From Polyangiaceae bacterium (lineage in GTDB: Bacteria > Myxococcota_A > Polyangia > Polyangiales > Polyangiaceae): a stretch of DNA of 64,000 nt. This document shows, one piece after another, positions 43,568-53,240 of the stretch (its first letter is position 1; every line of letters starts with the position of its first letter). Position numbers and translations under genes: made by a program. The notes under the pieces were generated by a model that saw nothing but the letters and a program-made list of their open reading frames with translations, searched no databases and was not told where the DNA came from. The stretch lies in NCBI GenBank assembly GCA_025353725.1, contig JANXOF010000044.1, positions 98,100-162,099 of the forward strand, given 5' to 3'.

Positions 43568-44824
43568 ATGCGTACCCTACGATTCACTTTAACTTTCCCG
43601 TCCGCGCTTCTTAGCATCCTCACCGTCACCGGGTGTTCTTCCGCGGGAGACACGAGCGCTGCGGCAGACATGACGGTGCCAGACCACGCCGCGGGGTCAA
43701 GCACGGAAGTCCCGAAGGGAGCGTCGGCTGCGCTCGGAGAGAGTGCCCGACATGGGGCCAACTCTGGGTCGTCTGACACGACCCCAACAGCCTGCACGCC
43801 TGCCGCATCTCCTGGGCGCGGCGTTGTGCAAACCCTCGTGACCTCTGGCGCGGCGTCCGTCGGAATCGCGTGTGGCAAGCTCTACATCGCAAGCGGCGTC
43901 GGAGCCGGGCCAAAGCCGTGGAAAACAGGGACTCTCCGCCGATGCGAAAGCGACAACTGCGCGGCCACGCTCGCTTTGATTCCGTCTTTCGGCCTCCACT
44001 TTCAGACGTCGTTTAGTTCCGAAGGTGAAAGCCTCCTCGCCTACGGCGTTCAGCAGCCGTTCAGTGGCGCCACTGGTCCGCTCGACACCCCGGGCGATGT
44101 CCTCCGTCTTACGGCCGAAGGCACCGTAACCAACCTTGGACCGATTCTCGACGCCGCGAGCGGTCCGGCCGCGTCCTTCCGAAACGTCGTTCGCCGCGGG
44201 AAGGCTATCGTGTTCGGCTGGCACACCTACCATAATCACGGCGATTATGGTGCGGTCGCGCTTATCCGCAAGGTCCGGGGGACTTCGACGGTGAAAGAGG
44301 TGGTCGGCGGTTTCGAGGTTGGCGGGAGCACCGTGGCTGCCACGCCATCGCGCGTTTTCGCGATCGGCCGCGGGCTCGCTTCGGGGGCGCGCCTTATTGA
44401 CACTGAAGCGGGTACCGCGAGCGCGTTCTACGCAGGCTCGTTCCGATACGGCTTCACTCATGGCGAGCGCGTCGAGGGCGTTGGGATGGCGCCCACGCTT
44501 GGCGCGCAGACCTACACCCAAGTCATGTGCGAGTCGGATGCCTCCTGCGCGGCGCCGAGTGTGATCGCGAATGCGGCGCTGCCTCGCAGCGGGTACCTCG
44601 GGGTGGCCGGCGATGAGCTCGTCTGGCACGAGCCGTCTGTCGCAGATCCCGCGGTAGGTTCGCTCAAAACATGCTCGCTTGCGCCCTCGGCATGGGGAAC
44701 GACGGCTTGCATTCCGCAGGTGCTCGCGAATGAAATCCCGACTCCGAATGGGGACGAGATCGCATCGGACGGCCATTCGCTGTACCTGGCCACGCACGAC
44801 CAGGTGCTTCGCGTAGGCCTCTAG
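43568..44824 (+). CDS. Lipoprotein with beta-propeller-like repeats
   Basis: 418-residue exported protein. The internal ATG (MRTLRFTLTFPSALL) gives a signal ending TVTGC; an upstream ATG would add 28 non-signal residues. After a Ser/Thr/Ala-rich linker (about 20-80), the body shows strand-rich segments with paired Cys (ACGKLYIASGVG; RRCESDNCAATL; VMCESDASCAAPS; KTCSLAPSAWGTTAC) and GDEIASDGHSLYLATHDQVLRV at the end, in keeping with a bladed propeller. No function assigned. Confidence 0.77.
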   Translation: MRTLRFTLTFPSALLSILTVTGCSSAGDTSAAADMTVPDHAAGSSTEVPKGASAALGESARHGANSGSSDTTPTACTPAASPGRGVVQTLVTSGAASVGIACGKLYIASGVGAGPKPWKTGTLRRCESDNCAATLALIPSFGLHFQTSFSSEGESLLAYGVQQPFSGATGPLDTPGDVLRLTAEGTVTNLGPILDAASGPAASFRNVVRRGKAIVFGWHTYHNHGDYGAVALIRKVRGTSTVKEVVGGFEVGGSTVAATPSRVFAIGRGLASGARLIDTEAGTASAFYAGSFRYGFTHGERVEGVGMAPTLGAQTYTQVMCESDASCAAPSVIANAALPRSGYLGVAGDELVWHEPSVADPAVGSLKTCSLAPSAWGTTACIPQVLANEIPTPNGDEIASDGHSLYLATHDQVLRVGL

Positions 44825-44913
44825 GAGATCCGTTCGCGGGAGAGACCTGAACGCTTGACATCCCTCTACGTTTCCGCCAAGTTCGGCGGTCTTCTAGGGG
44901 TAAGGAAACGGCC

Positions 44914-45138
44914 ATGGCGAAGAGCGACATCACCGGCAAGCGTAAACTCAGTGCGCAGAACGTCTCGCACTCGAACATCAAGACAAAGCGCTGGCAAAAC
45001 GTCAATATCCAGGAGCGTCGCGTTTGGGTGCCCGAGTACAAGCGATTTATCTCGCTGAAGCTGACGACGCGCGACATTCGCACCATCGATAAGATTGGGC
45101 TTCTCGCGTACGCCAAGCGCTACGGAGTAAAGGTCTAA
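44914..45138 (+). CDS. rpmB: Ribosomal protein bL28
   Basis: 74-residue large-subunit protein with the family sequence: SDITGKRKLSAQNVSHSNIKTKRWQ, VRVWV-like RRVWVPEYKRF, then LTTRDIRTIDKIGLLAYAKR. The Shine-Dalgarno AAGGAAA lies 8 bases upstream of ATG. A TTGACA box at 44855-44860 is the best -35 candidate, with a poor -10. No Zn-binding Cys pairs, so this is the zinc-independent form. Followed by a hairpin and, further on, a strong terminator. Confidence 0.96.
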   Translation: MAKSDITGKRKLSAQNVSHSNIKTKRWQNVNIQERRVWVPEYKRFISLKLTTRDIRTIDKIGLLAYAKRYGVKV

Positions 45139-45154
45139 CTGCTGTACGAGTAAC

Positions 45155-45188
45155 CTCGTTCGGAGCTCGAGAACTGGCTCTGAACGAG
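45155..45188 (+). other. Stable hairpin downstream of rpmB
   Basis: 12-bp arms CTCGTTCGGAGC and GCTCTGAACGAG (one G-T pair) flank a 10-base loop. It lies 16 bp after the rpmB stop and has no T tract, so it is either an RNA 3'-stabilising/processing structure or part of an unannotated RNA ending at the terminator 110 bp later. Confidence 0.6.
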
Positions 45189-45506
45189 AGCGTAGGCGTT
45201 GTGACTTCGTTTGTATCAGATGCGGATGTGCATACAGCGCTGCGAATGAACTTCGAGACGTCAAGTGCCTTTCGTAGCGCTAAGTGTCGGGTCAAGTTTA
45301 GAGGTTTGCGGCGTCAGCCCAACTGAACGCTACGCAAGCCTCTTTTTTTTTCGTCCATCGGTTTCGCGGTATCGGGCAGCACTCGCACGAGGCTTGGCCA
45401 TGTTGTATCCTGCAACTGCGGGATCAGTGGGAGCTGTCGATGATGCTGGCGTAAGCGCATGGTTACGCAACCTTCAGCGCGTGCGTTCGGTGGCGGACCC
45501 TCTAAG
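45189..45506. other. Intergenic region between rpmB and the efflux operon
   Basis: About 318 bases without a credible protein gene. The only clear element is the intrinsic terminator described separately. The sequence between hairpin and terminator has no notable repeats; the 155 bases after it carry no terminator for the efflux operon that I can recognise. Confidence 0.6.
45300..45351 (+). terminator. Strong intrinsic terminator
   Basis: The stem AGAGGTTTGCG/CGCAAGCCTCT (11 bp, one T-G pair) has a 22-base loop and is followed directly by nine T. It faces plus-strand transcription arriving from rpmB, 162 bp downstream of its stop. Confidence 0.8.
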
Positions 45507-48500
45507 CTACAGCTTCACTTCGCGAGCCTCTTGGACTTCGCTGGCGACATGTCCCCACCGAAGGTAAAGGCTCGGGAGCAGCAAAAGGTTCATCCCCGTG
45601 GACGAAAAAAGGCCACCGAGGATGACAATCGACATCGGATGCTCGATCTCGTAGCCCGGGCGGTCGCCGCGTAGCGCGAGTGGCAAGAGCGCGAGTCCGG
45701 TCGCGAGTGCCGTCATGAGGATGGGAACGAGTCGCTCGCGTGTGCCCTTCGCCACCAGTGCGCGCCCGAACACCATGCCCTCCTGCGCCTCGAGGTATCG
45801 GTAGTGGCTCACCAAAAGGATCCCATTGCGCGCGGCGATACCGACCACGGTGACGAAGCCGACCGTCGAGCCAAGCGAAACCACTCCGCCCGTGACGCCG
45901 ACTGCGGCCACGCCGCCCACCAACGCAAAGGGCAGCGTCGCGAAGACGAGGCTCGCAACCTTGAGGCTGCGAAAGTCCGAATAGAGAATAACCCCAATAC
46001 CAAACAGCGCCAGCGCAAACAGGCCAAGCAGCCGCCCCCGCGCCACACCACGCGCTTGCCATTCGCCGAGAAGTTCAGCGTGATGACCTGCGGGAAACGT
46101 GACGCCGTCGATGACCGATTGGATGTCGCGCGCCACCGCACCTAAGTCGCGGCCCTTCGCGTCGCACGTGACATCTAGCCGTCGCGACGCGCCTTCGCGT
46201 TGCACGACATTCGGTGACGGCGACACGGACACGTCGGCCACGTCCTCCAGGCGGAGCACTGTACCCGTCGCCGTCCACACGGGCATCTCGCGCAGCATGC
46301 TCACTTCCGTACGCCAGCGTGCGTCGCCGACGACCACCACGTCCATGACGCGCCCGTCGCGGTAGACTTCGCCGACGCGTGCGCCTTGAAGCATCAACGC
46401 CGTCATGCGCTGAAGCTCGCCGGGAGACACCCCGAGCGACGCCGCCGCCGACGGTTTCAACGTCACGCTGACCTGCGGGACCACGACTTGCGGCTCGACC
46501 TTGAGGTTCGTGACGCCTTCCACGATGCTGAGTGCTTTCGCGATCGCCGCGCCGCGCGCTCGGAGGACGTCGAGATCCGGGCCGTAGAGCCGCACGACAA
46601 GGGACCCGCTCGCCCCCGTAAGCACCTCTTTGACACGCTCTTGAAGGTAGGTCTGCACATCGCGCTGAAGCCCAGGATAGCCCTGCACAATCGCGTAGAT
46701 TTTCTTCGCCGAAGCGTCGTACGGAACGTCGTCGTCAAGGCTTATCCAAAGCTCGGCGAAGTTCGGGCCCACGACCTCGTCGGCCACTTCGGCGCGACCG
46801 ATATGAGCTCCAAAGTGCTTTACGCCCGGCACCTCGAGTAGCTCCGCGCTCACCCGCAACGTGGTGCGTCGCACGGCTTCGAGCGAGGTGCCTGGCTTCG
46901 CGACCCAGTGCATTAGAAAGTCGGTCTCTTTAAAGTCGGGAAGAAAGCTCTCGCCGTAAACCGAAAGAGCCATCCCCGCGACTGCAAACGCGAAGACAAT
47001 CCCACCGAGTGCGTATTTGGGCTTCCCCAGCGCGCGTTCGAGGAACGGAGTAAAGAGGCGATCCGCCCACGCCGCGAGGGGCGCGCGCTTAGCCTCGCGC
47101 GGCGTTTTGCCTAGCAAAATGAACGAGAGCGCAGGCGTCAGCGTAAGCGCAACGAGAAGCGAGGCGCCCACGGCGAGCACGTACGAGAGGGCGAGAGGCC
47201 TAAAAAATGCGCCGGCTAGGCCGTCAAGGAAGAAGACGGGGAGGAACACCATCACCACAATCAGACTCGCGTAGACCACGGCGCTCCGCACTTCGAGCGA
47301 GGCCTCAAGGACGACGCCGAAAATAGCGCGAGGTTTCGCGAGACCAGCGTTTTGCCGCAGCCGCCGCAGGATATTCTCGACGTCGATGATGGCGTCGTCG
47401 ACCACCTCACCGAGCGCAATGGCGAGGCCAGCGATGGCCATTGTGTTCATGGTGAGCCCCATCGCGTGCATGGCCAACGAGGCTGCGACGAGCGAGAGCG
47501 GAATGGACACGACGCTGATGACGGCGGTGCGCCAGTCATAGAGAAAGGAGGCAAGGACGAGGATAACGAGGAGGCAGCCTATCCCGAGCGCTTCACCGAG
47601 GTTGGCGAGCGAGCGCTCAACGAACGTTGCGGGCCGGAAAATCGCTGGATCGTAGTGGATGCCCGGCGTCGCAGGAGCGAGCTCAGCGAGAGCCGCCTCC
47701 ACGCGCTTGGTGACGTCGAGCGTATTGCCCCACGGCTGCTTCTCTACGATAAGAAGTAGGCCGACGCTGCCGTTGATGACGGCATCACCGATGGGAGGCG
47801 GGAACGTTTCTTCGACGACCGCCACGTCTTTCAGGCGCATGGTGGTGCCCGCGCGCGTTCGGAGAACGAGCTCATCGAGCGCGGCTTTTCCCGCGATCCC
47901 TGGCTCATGGACGACGGCGAGACGCTGGTTCGGCGTGTCGACAAAGCCGCCCGCGCTCGGGCGCAGCGCGGTCTGGACCGCCGCGGTGATCTCGTCGACG
48001 CTCGTGCCAAGGCCCCGCAGCTTTTCAGGGTCGACCTGAACGCGAAGCTGCCTATCGCGTTCGCCCCAGATGGCGACGTTCGCGACGCCGGGCACGGCAA
48101 GGAGTTTGGGGCGCACGGTCCAGCGAACCGCGTCGGACATTTCCATTTGCGACAGCGTCTTCGACGTGACTCCGACTTTGAGCACGCGGCTCGTCGCCGA
48201 AAGCGGTGAGAGCATCACCGGCACGCGCGACGCCTGCGGAAGCTGCGTACCGACGCGACCGAGGCGCTCTTGCACGAATTGGCGAGCCTGAAAAATATCC
48301 GCGCCCTCCTCGAAAAACATCACGACGGACGAGAGACCAAGCACGCTTTTTGAGCGGAGCGTTTTTAGTTTCGGCGTGCCATTGAGTGCGTTCTCGAGCG
48401 GTTGCGTGACGAGTTGTTCGACCTCGAGGGTGGAGAGCCCCGGTGCCTCGGTCTGAACCTCGATAAGCGGCGGCGCGAACTCTGGAAAGGCGTCGACTCT

Positions 48501-48599
48501 CGTTCCGCGGAGCACGCCGTATCCCAGAATCATCAGGCCCAGCGCGGCAAGGAGTACCGCCCAGCGCAGGTTTAGGCAGAAGGAGATAAGTCCTTTCAT
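45507..48599 (-). CDS. RND efflux pump inner-membrane subunit, HME (CzcA/CusA) type
   Basis: 1030-residue proton-driven pump of the heavy-metal RND family. It has N- and C-terminal sets of six membrane helices around two periplasmic loops. The fourth-helix motif [13 protein letters not shown] (about 404-416) carries acidic residues of the proton relay, and [27 protein letters not shown] and [35 protein letters not shown] are typical HME loop segments. Metal specificity (Cu/Ag versus Zn/Co/Cd) cannot be settled. It follows its adaptor gene by 1 bp; last gene of the three-gene operon. Confidence 0.93.
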   Translation of the reverse strand: MKGLISFCLNLRWAVLLAALGLMILGYGVLRGTRVDAFPEFAPPLIEVQTEAPGLSTLEVEQLVTQPLENALNGTPKLKTLRSKSVLGLSSVVMFFEEGADIFQARQFVQERLGRVGTQLPQASRVPVMLSPLSATSRVLKVGVTSKTLSQMEMSDAVRWTVRPKLLAVPGVANVAIWGERDRQLRVQVDPEKLRGLGTSVDEITAAVQTALRPSAGGFVDTPNQRLAVVHEPGIAGKAALDELVLRTRAGTTMRLKDVAVVEETFPPPIGDAVINGSVGLLLIVEKQPWGNTLDVTKRVEAALAELAPATPGIHYDPAIFRPATFVERSLANLGEALGIGCLLVILVLASFLYDWRTAVISVVSIPLSLVAASLAMHAMGLTMNTMAIAGLAIALGEVVDDAIIDVENILRRLRQNAGLAKPRAIFGVVLEASLEVRSAVVYASLIVVMVFLPVFFLDGLAGAFFRPLALSYVLAVGASLLVALTLTPALSFILLGKTPREAKRAPLAAWADRLFTPFLERALGKPKYALGGIVFAFAVAGMALSVYGESFLPDFKETDFLMHWVAKPGTSLEAVRRTTLRVSAELLEVPGVKHFGAHIGRAEVADEVVGPNFAELWISLDDDVPYDASAKKIYAIVQGYPGLQRDVQTYLQERVKEVLTGASGSLVVRLYGPDLDVLRARGAAIAKALSIVEGVTNLKVEPQVVVPQVSVTLKPSAAASLGVSPGELQRMTALMLQGARVGEVYRDGRVMDVVVVGDARWRTEVSMLREMPVWTATGTVLRLEDVADVSVSPSPNVVQREGASRRLDVTCDAKGRDLGAVARDIQSVIDGVTFPAGHHAELLGEWQARGVARGRLLGLFALALFGIGVILYSDFRSLKVASLVFATLPFALVGGVAAVGVTGGVVSLGSTVGFVTVVGIAARNGILLVSHYRYLEAQEGMVFGRALVAKGTRERLVPILMTALATGLALLPLALRGDRPGYEIEHPMSIVILGGLFSSTGMNLLLLPSLYLRWGHVASEVQEAREVKL

Positions 48600-48600
48600 C

Positions 48601-49767
48601 TCACTTGCCCGCGCCCAATTCGATGCCCCAAAGTTCGGCTACGCCCGTCCTTACCACGCGGGTCCCGGGCTTCACGCCATGGGCAAGGAGCGCGTCATCG
48701 CCTTGCATTCTAGCTATGTCCACGCGCCGCCTCGCGAACACGTGCAGACTGAGGGACTCGTAGACCCATGCACCACCCTCCGCGTCACGCACGATGGCGG
48801 AGGCAGGGACAACCACCTTCGGAGCCGCATCTTGGTAGGTCAGTTCGACCTCGACGCGCTCCCCCGGGCGAAAGCCCTGCGTCACGCCGAGCTCGTACGT
48901 GAGGTCCACGGTGGCGGCCACGGCATCAGCGACAGGCGGTGCGTGGGCGGGGAGCGCCTCTTGGTGATCCTCGCCGCCATACGGAAATACGGTCGCGGCG
49001 GCATCGAGGCGTACGCGTCTTGCTTCGGCGACAAAGAGCGGAACGCGCACCCAGAGCGCACTCGTGCCGACGACCTCGACGAGCATGGTACCGGCCGCGA
49101 CGCTTTGTCCTGGACTTGCTCCGACCTGACGAACGACGCCGTCATGAGGCGCGCGTATGAGGACCGTAACGTCCGCGCCAAGCGGCGAACGAATCATGCT
49201 TGAGGCGCGCTGTCGAGCGGCGTCAAGGTCGGCTTTGGCGATGTCGTGCTCGGTCCGTGCCTCTTCGACGGCGCGCGGTGTTCCCGCGCCATCCGCGAAG
49301 ACTTTCTCGGCGCGTTCGAGCTTCGACTTGGTGGCCGTGAAGCGTGCGTCCGCCGTTACCGCGGATCGGTCGGCTTGTCCTCGAAGGTCGCGATCGACCG
49401 GCGCAAGCGGAATAATAGTTACGAGCGTGTCACCCCGCTTCACCGCCGTACCGGTCTTCGTCATCGTGGCCGACGCGGAGACGGTGGCCGCAACGGGCGC
49501 CGCGAGCAGGAGCGCGCCGCCCGACGGGACGATGATCTCGCCGCCCACTTTGCGCCTTCGCGGAACACTCTTTTCCTCCGCGGTCGACATCGTCACGCCA
49601 AGGCGCGCCTCGGCCTCCGGCGTGAGCGTGACCTTGATGAGATCACCGTCCGTGATTTTCTTTTCCACCGAGGCAGGAAGTGTCGCCTTGCCCGCAGGGG
49701 ACGCGCGCCCGCAGCCTTGAACTACGCCGGCAAGAACAATGACGACCGCGAGTCCACGCGTACTCAT
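48601..49767 (-). CDS. Periplasmic adaptor of the HME-RND efflux system (CzcB/CusB type)
   Basis: 388-residue membrane-fusion protein with a lipoprotein signal (VIVLAGVVQGC, Cys 19). The middle shows barrel-sandwich/lipoyl halves around a helical hairpin (SKLERAEKVFADGAGTPRAVEEA through DLDAARQRASSMI, about 145-190) and the strand PHDGVVRQVGASPGQSVAAG, ending in a membrane-proximal domain. It links the pump to the outer-membrane channel. The start overlaps the TolC-type gene's stop by 4 bases. Confidence 0.88.
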   Translation of the reverse strand: MSTRGLAVVIVLAGVVQGCGRASPAGKATLPASVEKKITDGDLIKVTLTPEAEARLGVTMSTAEEKSVPRRRKVGGEIIVPSGGALLLAAPVAATVSASATMTKTGTAVKRGDTLVTIIPLAPVDRDLRGQADRSAVTADARFTATKSKLERAEKVFADGAGTPRAVEEARTEHDIAKADLDAARQRASSMIRSPLGADVTVLIRAPHDGVVRQVGASPGQSVAAGTMLVEVVGTSALWVRVPLFVAEARRVRLDAAATVFPYGGEDHQEALPAHAPPVADAVAATVDLTYELGVTQGFRPGERVEVELTYQDAAPKVVVPASAIVRDAEGGAWVYESLSLHVFARRRVDIARMQGDDALLAHGVKPGTRVVRTGVAELWGIELGAGK

Positions 49768-51092
49768 GCTTGCCTCCGTCCGACGGCGCGAGCGAGTGCC
49801 GCAAGTGCGCGTAACACATCGCCTTCGAGTTCGAGCGTGCGAAGCTTTGCGTCTTGCGCGCGCCTCGTGGAGTCGAGAACGAGCAGGTACGTCTCGTTGC
49901 CACTCGCGTAAGCCTTCATCGCTGACGCTACGTTGGCGTCGAGCAGCGGAAGCAGCTTTTCACGCCATGGCACCAGCGACTCGAGCGCTTGGTCGAGCTG
50001 CTCGCGGGCGAGGTGCACTTCGCTTGCGACGTCATCACGAACGGCCACGTAGCGGAACGCGGCCTGGGTCATCTCGGTCTCCGCGCGGGCGCGCCCCCCT
50101 GGGTTCCAATTGAAGATAGGGAGGTCAACCGTCCCACCCGGGAGCACGAGTGACGGAGAACCGCCGCGCGTCCCAATGGGCTTCACGTCGAGTCGTGCGA
50201 ACGCTTGAAGAATTTTTGAGCGCTCCCACCCGAGCCGAGCCCCGGCGGCTTCGATGGCCATCTCGGCGCCGCGAACGTCGGGGCGCGACGCGAACGCATC
50301 GTTCACAAGAACGTCCGCGGGCGGCGGTCGACCGGACGGCACCGGGGTAACTGCCACGACGACGTTGGCGCCCAACGGGCTCTGCGCGAGACCGACGACT
50401 CGCCGTAGCCGAATCTTGGCCAAGCGATCTTCGCTCACCGCGCGCGTCGTCGCGTCAGTGGCGGTCAAGGCATCGGCGCGAGCTGCCCGCAGTTCAAGCT
50501 CGCTCGCATCCCCGGCCATTTGACGCGCATAGGTGAGCTTTGCGATGGTGGTCCAGGTCTGTTCGATCTCACGACGCAGGAGAACGCGCCGCGCTGCGAC
50601 CATGGCTTCGGCGTGTGCAAGGCGCGCCTCGCGCATAAGGTCCAGCGCCACCTCGACGAGACTTCGCGCCGTCCTCTCGACGTCGGCCTTCGCGGCGGCG
50701 ACGCGGTACGGGCGTTGGATAAGTGCCGCGAGTGGATACGTTGCGGAGAGCTCCGCCTGCCGTGGTCCCATGGGAAGAAGAAAGGAGAGCGTCGGATTGG
50801 GGAGCGATCCTGCCTCGGCGAGATCCGCGCGAGAGAACCCGAGACGCGTGAGCTCGACTTGAAAGCGTGCGCTGTTCCAAAGCGCAGTCGCGACGGCGTC
50901 GTCTGACGTCAGGGCACCGAGGTTGGTGACGCCGAACGGCAGGCTGGGCGCGGAGATCATCTCCTTTCCGGGGGCATATCCCGTCGCGTCCGTGACCGCT
51001 TTGTCTACCCACGCGCGGTCGTAATGCGAGCTCGCACACGCAGCCTCGCAAAGCGCGAACGCGAGGAGCAGAAGCCGCGACGAACCATCCAT
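49764..51092 (-). CDS. TolC-family outer-membrane efflux channel
   Basis: 442-residue channel subunit; the signal ends CEAACASS (probable lipid-anchored Cys). It shows two OEP repeats of long helices: about 120-215 (VERTARSLVEVALDLMREARLAHAEAM) and about 345-440 (YVAVRDDVASEVHLAREQLDQALESL; ASGNETYLLVLDSTRRAQDAKLRTLELEGD). First gene of the operon adaptor-pump; the promoter lies in the intergenic region shared with the two-component genes. Confidence 0.88.
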   Translation of the reverse strand: MDGSSRLLLLAFALCEAACASSHYDRAWVDKAVTDATGYAPGKEMISAPSLPFGVTNLGALTSDDAVATALWNSARFQVELTRLGFSRADLAEAGSLPNPTLSFLLPMGPRQAELSATYPLAALIQRPYRVAAAKADVERTARSLVEVALDLMREARLAHAEAMVAARRVLLRREIEQTWTTIAKLTYARQMAGDASELELRAARADALTATDATTRAVSEDRLAKIRLRRVVGLAQSPLGANVVVAVTPVPSGRPPPADVLVNDAFASRPDVRGAEMAIEAAGARLGWERSKILQAFARLDVKPIGTRGGSPSLVLPGGTVDLPIFNWNPGGRARAETEMTQAAFRYVAVRDDVASEVHLAREQLDQALESLVPWREKLLPLLDANVASAMKAYASGNETYLLVLDSTRRAQDAKLRTLELEGDVLRALAALARAVGRRQA

Positions 51093-51152
51093 GCTTCAAG
51101 CATCGTTCATTCACCTGAACGGCACCCTAACGCACGGAGGCGACTCCGCGTA

Positions 51153-51189
51153 CGAACCGCGAACGTCGATGACGTGAAGCCGCGGTTCG
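51153..51189. promoter_or_regulatory. Nested inverted repeats between efflux operon and regulator genes
   Basis: Outer arms CGAACCGCG and CGCGGTTCG are perfect, 19 bp apart; inside them lies a second palindrome ACGTC-GAT-GACGT. The structure sits in the 118-bp divergent intergenic region, 21 bp before the response-regulator start. It could be a response-regulator operator or a hairpin in the leader RNA; sequence alone cannot choose. Confidence 0.55.
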
Positions 51190-51210
51190 GCCATAGGGTA
51201 CGGTTACGTC

Positions 51211-51864
51211 GTGCAGATTCTGGTTGTGGACGACAACGCCGAGTTGCTCCAGCTTGTCGCGACGGCGCTCGAGCGTGAGGGACACCGCGTGGCGTCGGTC
51301 AAGACGGCCAGAGCCGCGGTCGTACGACTCGAAGCCGAGACCTTCGACGTGATCGTTCTTGATCTTGGCCTGCCCGACGGTTCGGGGATGGACGTCTGTC
51401 GCAAGGCTCGCGAACAAGGAATCGCCACTCCGATTCTCATCCTCACGGCGCATGCGGCGGTTGACCAGCGCGTGGAGGGCCTCGATGCAGGAGCGGATGA
51501 CTTTCTGGCGAAGCCCTTTGCGATAGCCGAGCTACGTGCGCGCGTGCGTGCGTTGGGTCGTCGGACAGGCATTCCCGCTGCGCGAACGTGGTCACACGGC
51601 GTCGTCGCGTTGGATTTTCCAAAGCGCCGCGCGACAATCGAGGGCCGCGAAGTGCCGCTCACCGCGAAAGAGTGGCGCATTCTCGACGTGCTGGCCTCGG
51701 CGCGTGGTCGCGTGGTGCCCCGGGCGATCCTCTTGGACGAGGTTTGGAGCGAAGGCGACACCTCGGCTGCCGCGAGCCTTGAGGTGCTCATGACGCGCAT
51801 TCGAAAAAAGCTAGGCAGCGATACCGTTCGCACGCTTCGAGGCGAGGGATATGCGATCTCCTAA
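51211..51864 (+). CDS. OmpR/PhoB-family response regulator
   Basis: 217 residues: receiver domain (1-115) with acidic pocket DD7-8, phosphoacceptor Asp 51 (VLDLGLPDG), Thr/Ser switch (ILTAH) and Lys (LAKPF, about 101), then a winged-helix DNA-binding domain (about 125-215; LTAKEWRILDVL, GRVVPRAILLDEVW, SLEVLMTRIRKKL). Divergent from the RND efflux operon and overlapping the kinase gene by 14 bases, so it probably controls efflux in response to metal or envelope stress. GTG start. Confidence 0.93.
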   Translation: MQILVVDDNAELLQLVATALEREGHRVASVKTARAAVVRLEAETFDVIVLDLGLPDGSGMDVCRKAREQGIATPILILTAHAAVDQRVEGLDAGADDFLAKPFAIAELRARVRALGRRTGIPAARTWSHGVVALDFPKRRATIEGREVPLTAKEWRILDVLASARGRVVPRAILLDEVWSEGDTSAAASLEVLMTRIRKKLGSDTVRTLRGEGYAIS

Positions 51865-53185
51865 GCGCGGAAGCCTCTCGCTTCGCGCGCGAGTGGCCGT
51901 GGCGGCGGCTGTCCTCGCGGTGCTGGTCGGGCTCGTTGCCGCGGGCGTATCGGCCTTTTTGGTAGAGGAGCTCGAGATGACATCGCAGGACGGGCGCCTC
52001 ACGGACGCCGCGTCGTTGATGCAGCGAGAAATGGAGACAGCAACGACGACGGACGGACAAGACTTACGCGGGCAAGTCGACGACGAAGCCCTTGAAATTG
52101 CGCCGTTTGGTCTACGTCTGGCCCTCTTCGAGAACGGCGTGCGCACGTCAGGTGCGAGCGACGTTCAACCCTCTGAGCGCGAAGGCTGCTCGTCGCGAAA
52201 CGATGCCACGGGGCTATGGCGCACGTGCGCCGTGGGCGGCGCCGCGCGACGAGTCGTAGTGAGCACGCATCGGACGGGTCAGACGAGCCGCCGCGGAATG
52301 CTGGTCGCCTCGGTCGGAGGTGCCACACTCCTCGCAGCGATCGTCAGCGCGCTCGTCAGCCGCGCGCTCGGTGGCTGGGCGCTCGCGCCACTCACGGCTC
52401 TCGGCGATCGCCTCAAATCCGTTACGGATGAAGCCCCCGGCAAGGCATTTCTCGGCGACCCGAGCGGCACCGCGGAGGTCGAGGTCCTGCGGGAAACGAT
52501 CCGCGGCCTCTTACAACGGCTTGGCGAAGCGCTTGAAAGCTCACGCGGCTTCGCGGCTTCTGCGGCCCACGAATTGCGGACACCGCTCGCGACCATCAGA
52601 GCGGAGCTCGACCTTGCGTCGGAGGAGGCGCCTTCGGTCGCTGGCTCCCTGGCACGCGTGAGGCGCACGGCGGGGCGGTTGTCGGTGCTGGTCGAGCGGC
52701 TGCTCCTCCTCGCGGGAGGGGGCGCGAACGCGCTCGTGACCGAGGCCGTCTCCATGTCGGACGTCGTCCGCGACGTTGTTGCCGCCCACTCCGAACCGGC
52801 GAGTGCACGAATCAACATGACCCTCGCGCCAAGCGGTATGGTCCGCGGCGATGAGGCATTGTTGCGCATTGTCGTGGAAAACTTGATTGACAATGCACTC
52901 AAATTTTCCGAACCGGGAAAGGTATCTGTGAGTGTCGTCGACGAGGGCGATGATGTGCAATTTAGGGTACGAGACGATGGCCCAGGCATCGATCCTGCCG
53001 AAGCGGATCGCCTCCGTCTTCCCTTTACGCGGGGTCGCGGAGCAGCGGTGGCGGGACACGGCCTGGGCTTGTCGATCGTCGACCATGCCGTGAACCTCCA
53101 CGACGGTAGCTTCCGGATATGTGCCAGTGAGCGAGGAGCAGACGTGCGCGTCACGCTCCGCGCGTGGACGGCTCGCGCCGCGTGA
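51851..53185 (+). CDS. Sensor histidine kinase
   Basis: 444 residues: membrane helix about 13-38, periplasmic sensor about 40-150, second helix about 150-172, HAMP-like linker, dimerisation/H-box with His 240 (AAHELRTPLATIRAELDLA), and HATPase_c (N box NLIDNALKFSEP, DDGPGID, GHGLGLSIV). The sensor has two Cys (GCSSRNDATGLWRTC) that could bind metal or form a disulfide. Cognate partner of the preceding response regulator. Confidence 0.93.
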   Translation: MRSPKRGSLSLRARVAVAAAVLAVLVGLVAAGVSAFLVEELEMTSQDGRLTDAASLMQREMETATTTDGQDLRGQVDDEALEIAPFGLRLALFENGVRTSGASDVQPSEREGCSSRNDATGLWRTCAVGGAARRVVVSTHRTGQTSRRGMLVASVGGATLLAAIVSALVSRALGGWALAPLTALGDRLKSVTDEAPGKAFLGDPSGTAEVEVLRETIRGLLQRLGEALESSRGFAASAAHELRTPLATIRAELDLASEEAPSVAGSLARVRRTAGRLSVLVERLLLLAGGGANALVTEAVSMSDVVRDVVAAHSEPASARINMTLAPSGMVRGDEALLRIVVENLIDNALKFSEPGKVSVSVVDEGDDVQFRVRDDGPGIDPAEADRLRLPFTRGRGAAVAGHGLGLSIVDHAVNLHDGSFRICASERGADVRVTLRAWTARAA

Positions 53186-53240
53186 TGCTCCGAGCGCATC
53201 GATGAACTCCGAGTTACCCCTCACGACCTCGAAAGGAAAT

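Noticed and set aside
45265..45567. Plus-strand frame between rpmB and the efflux operon
   Set aside because: Runs through the strong terminator and into the opposite-strand pump gene.
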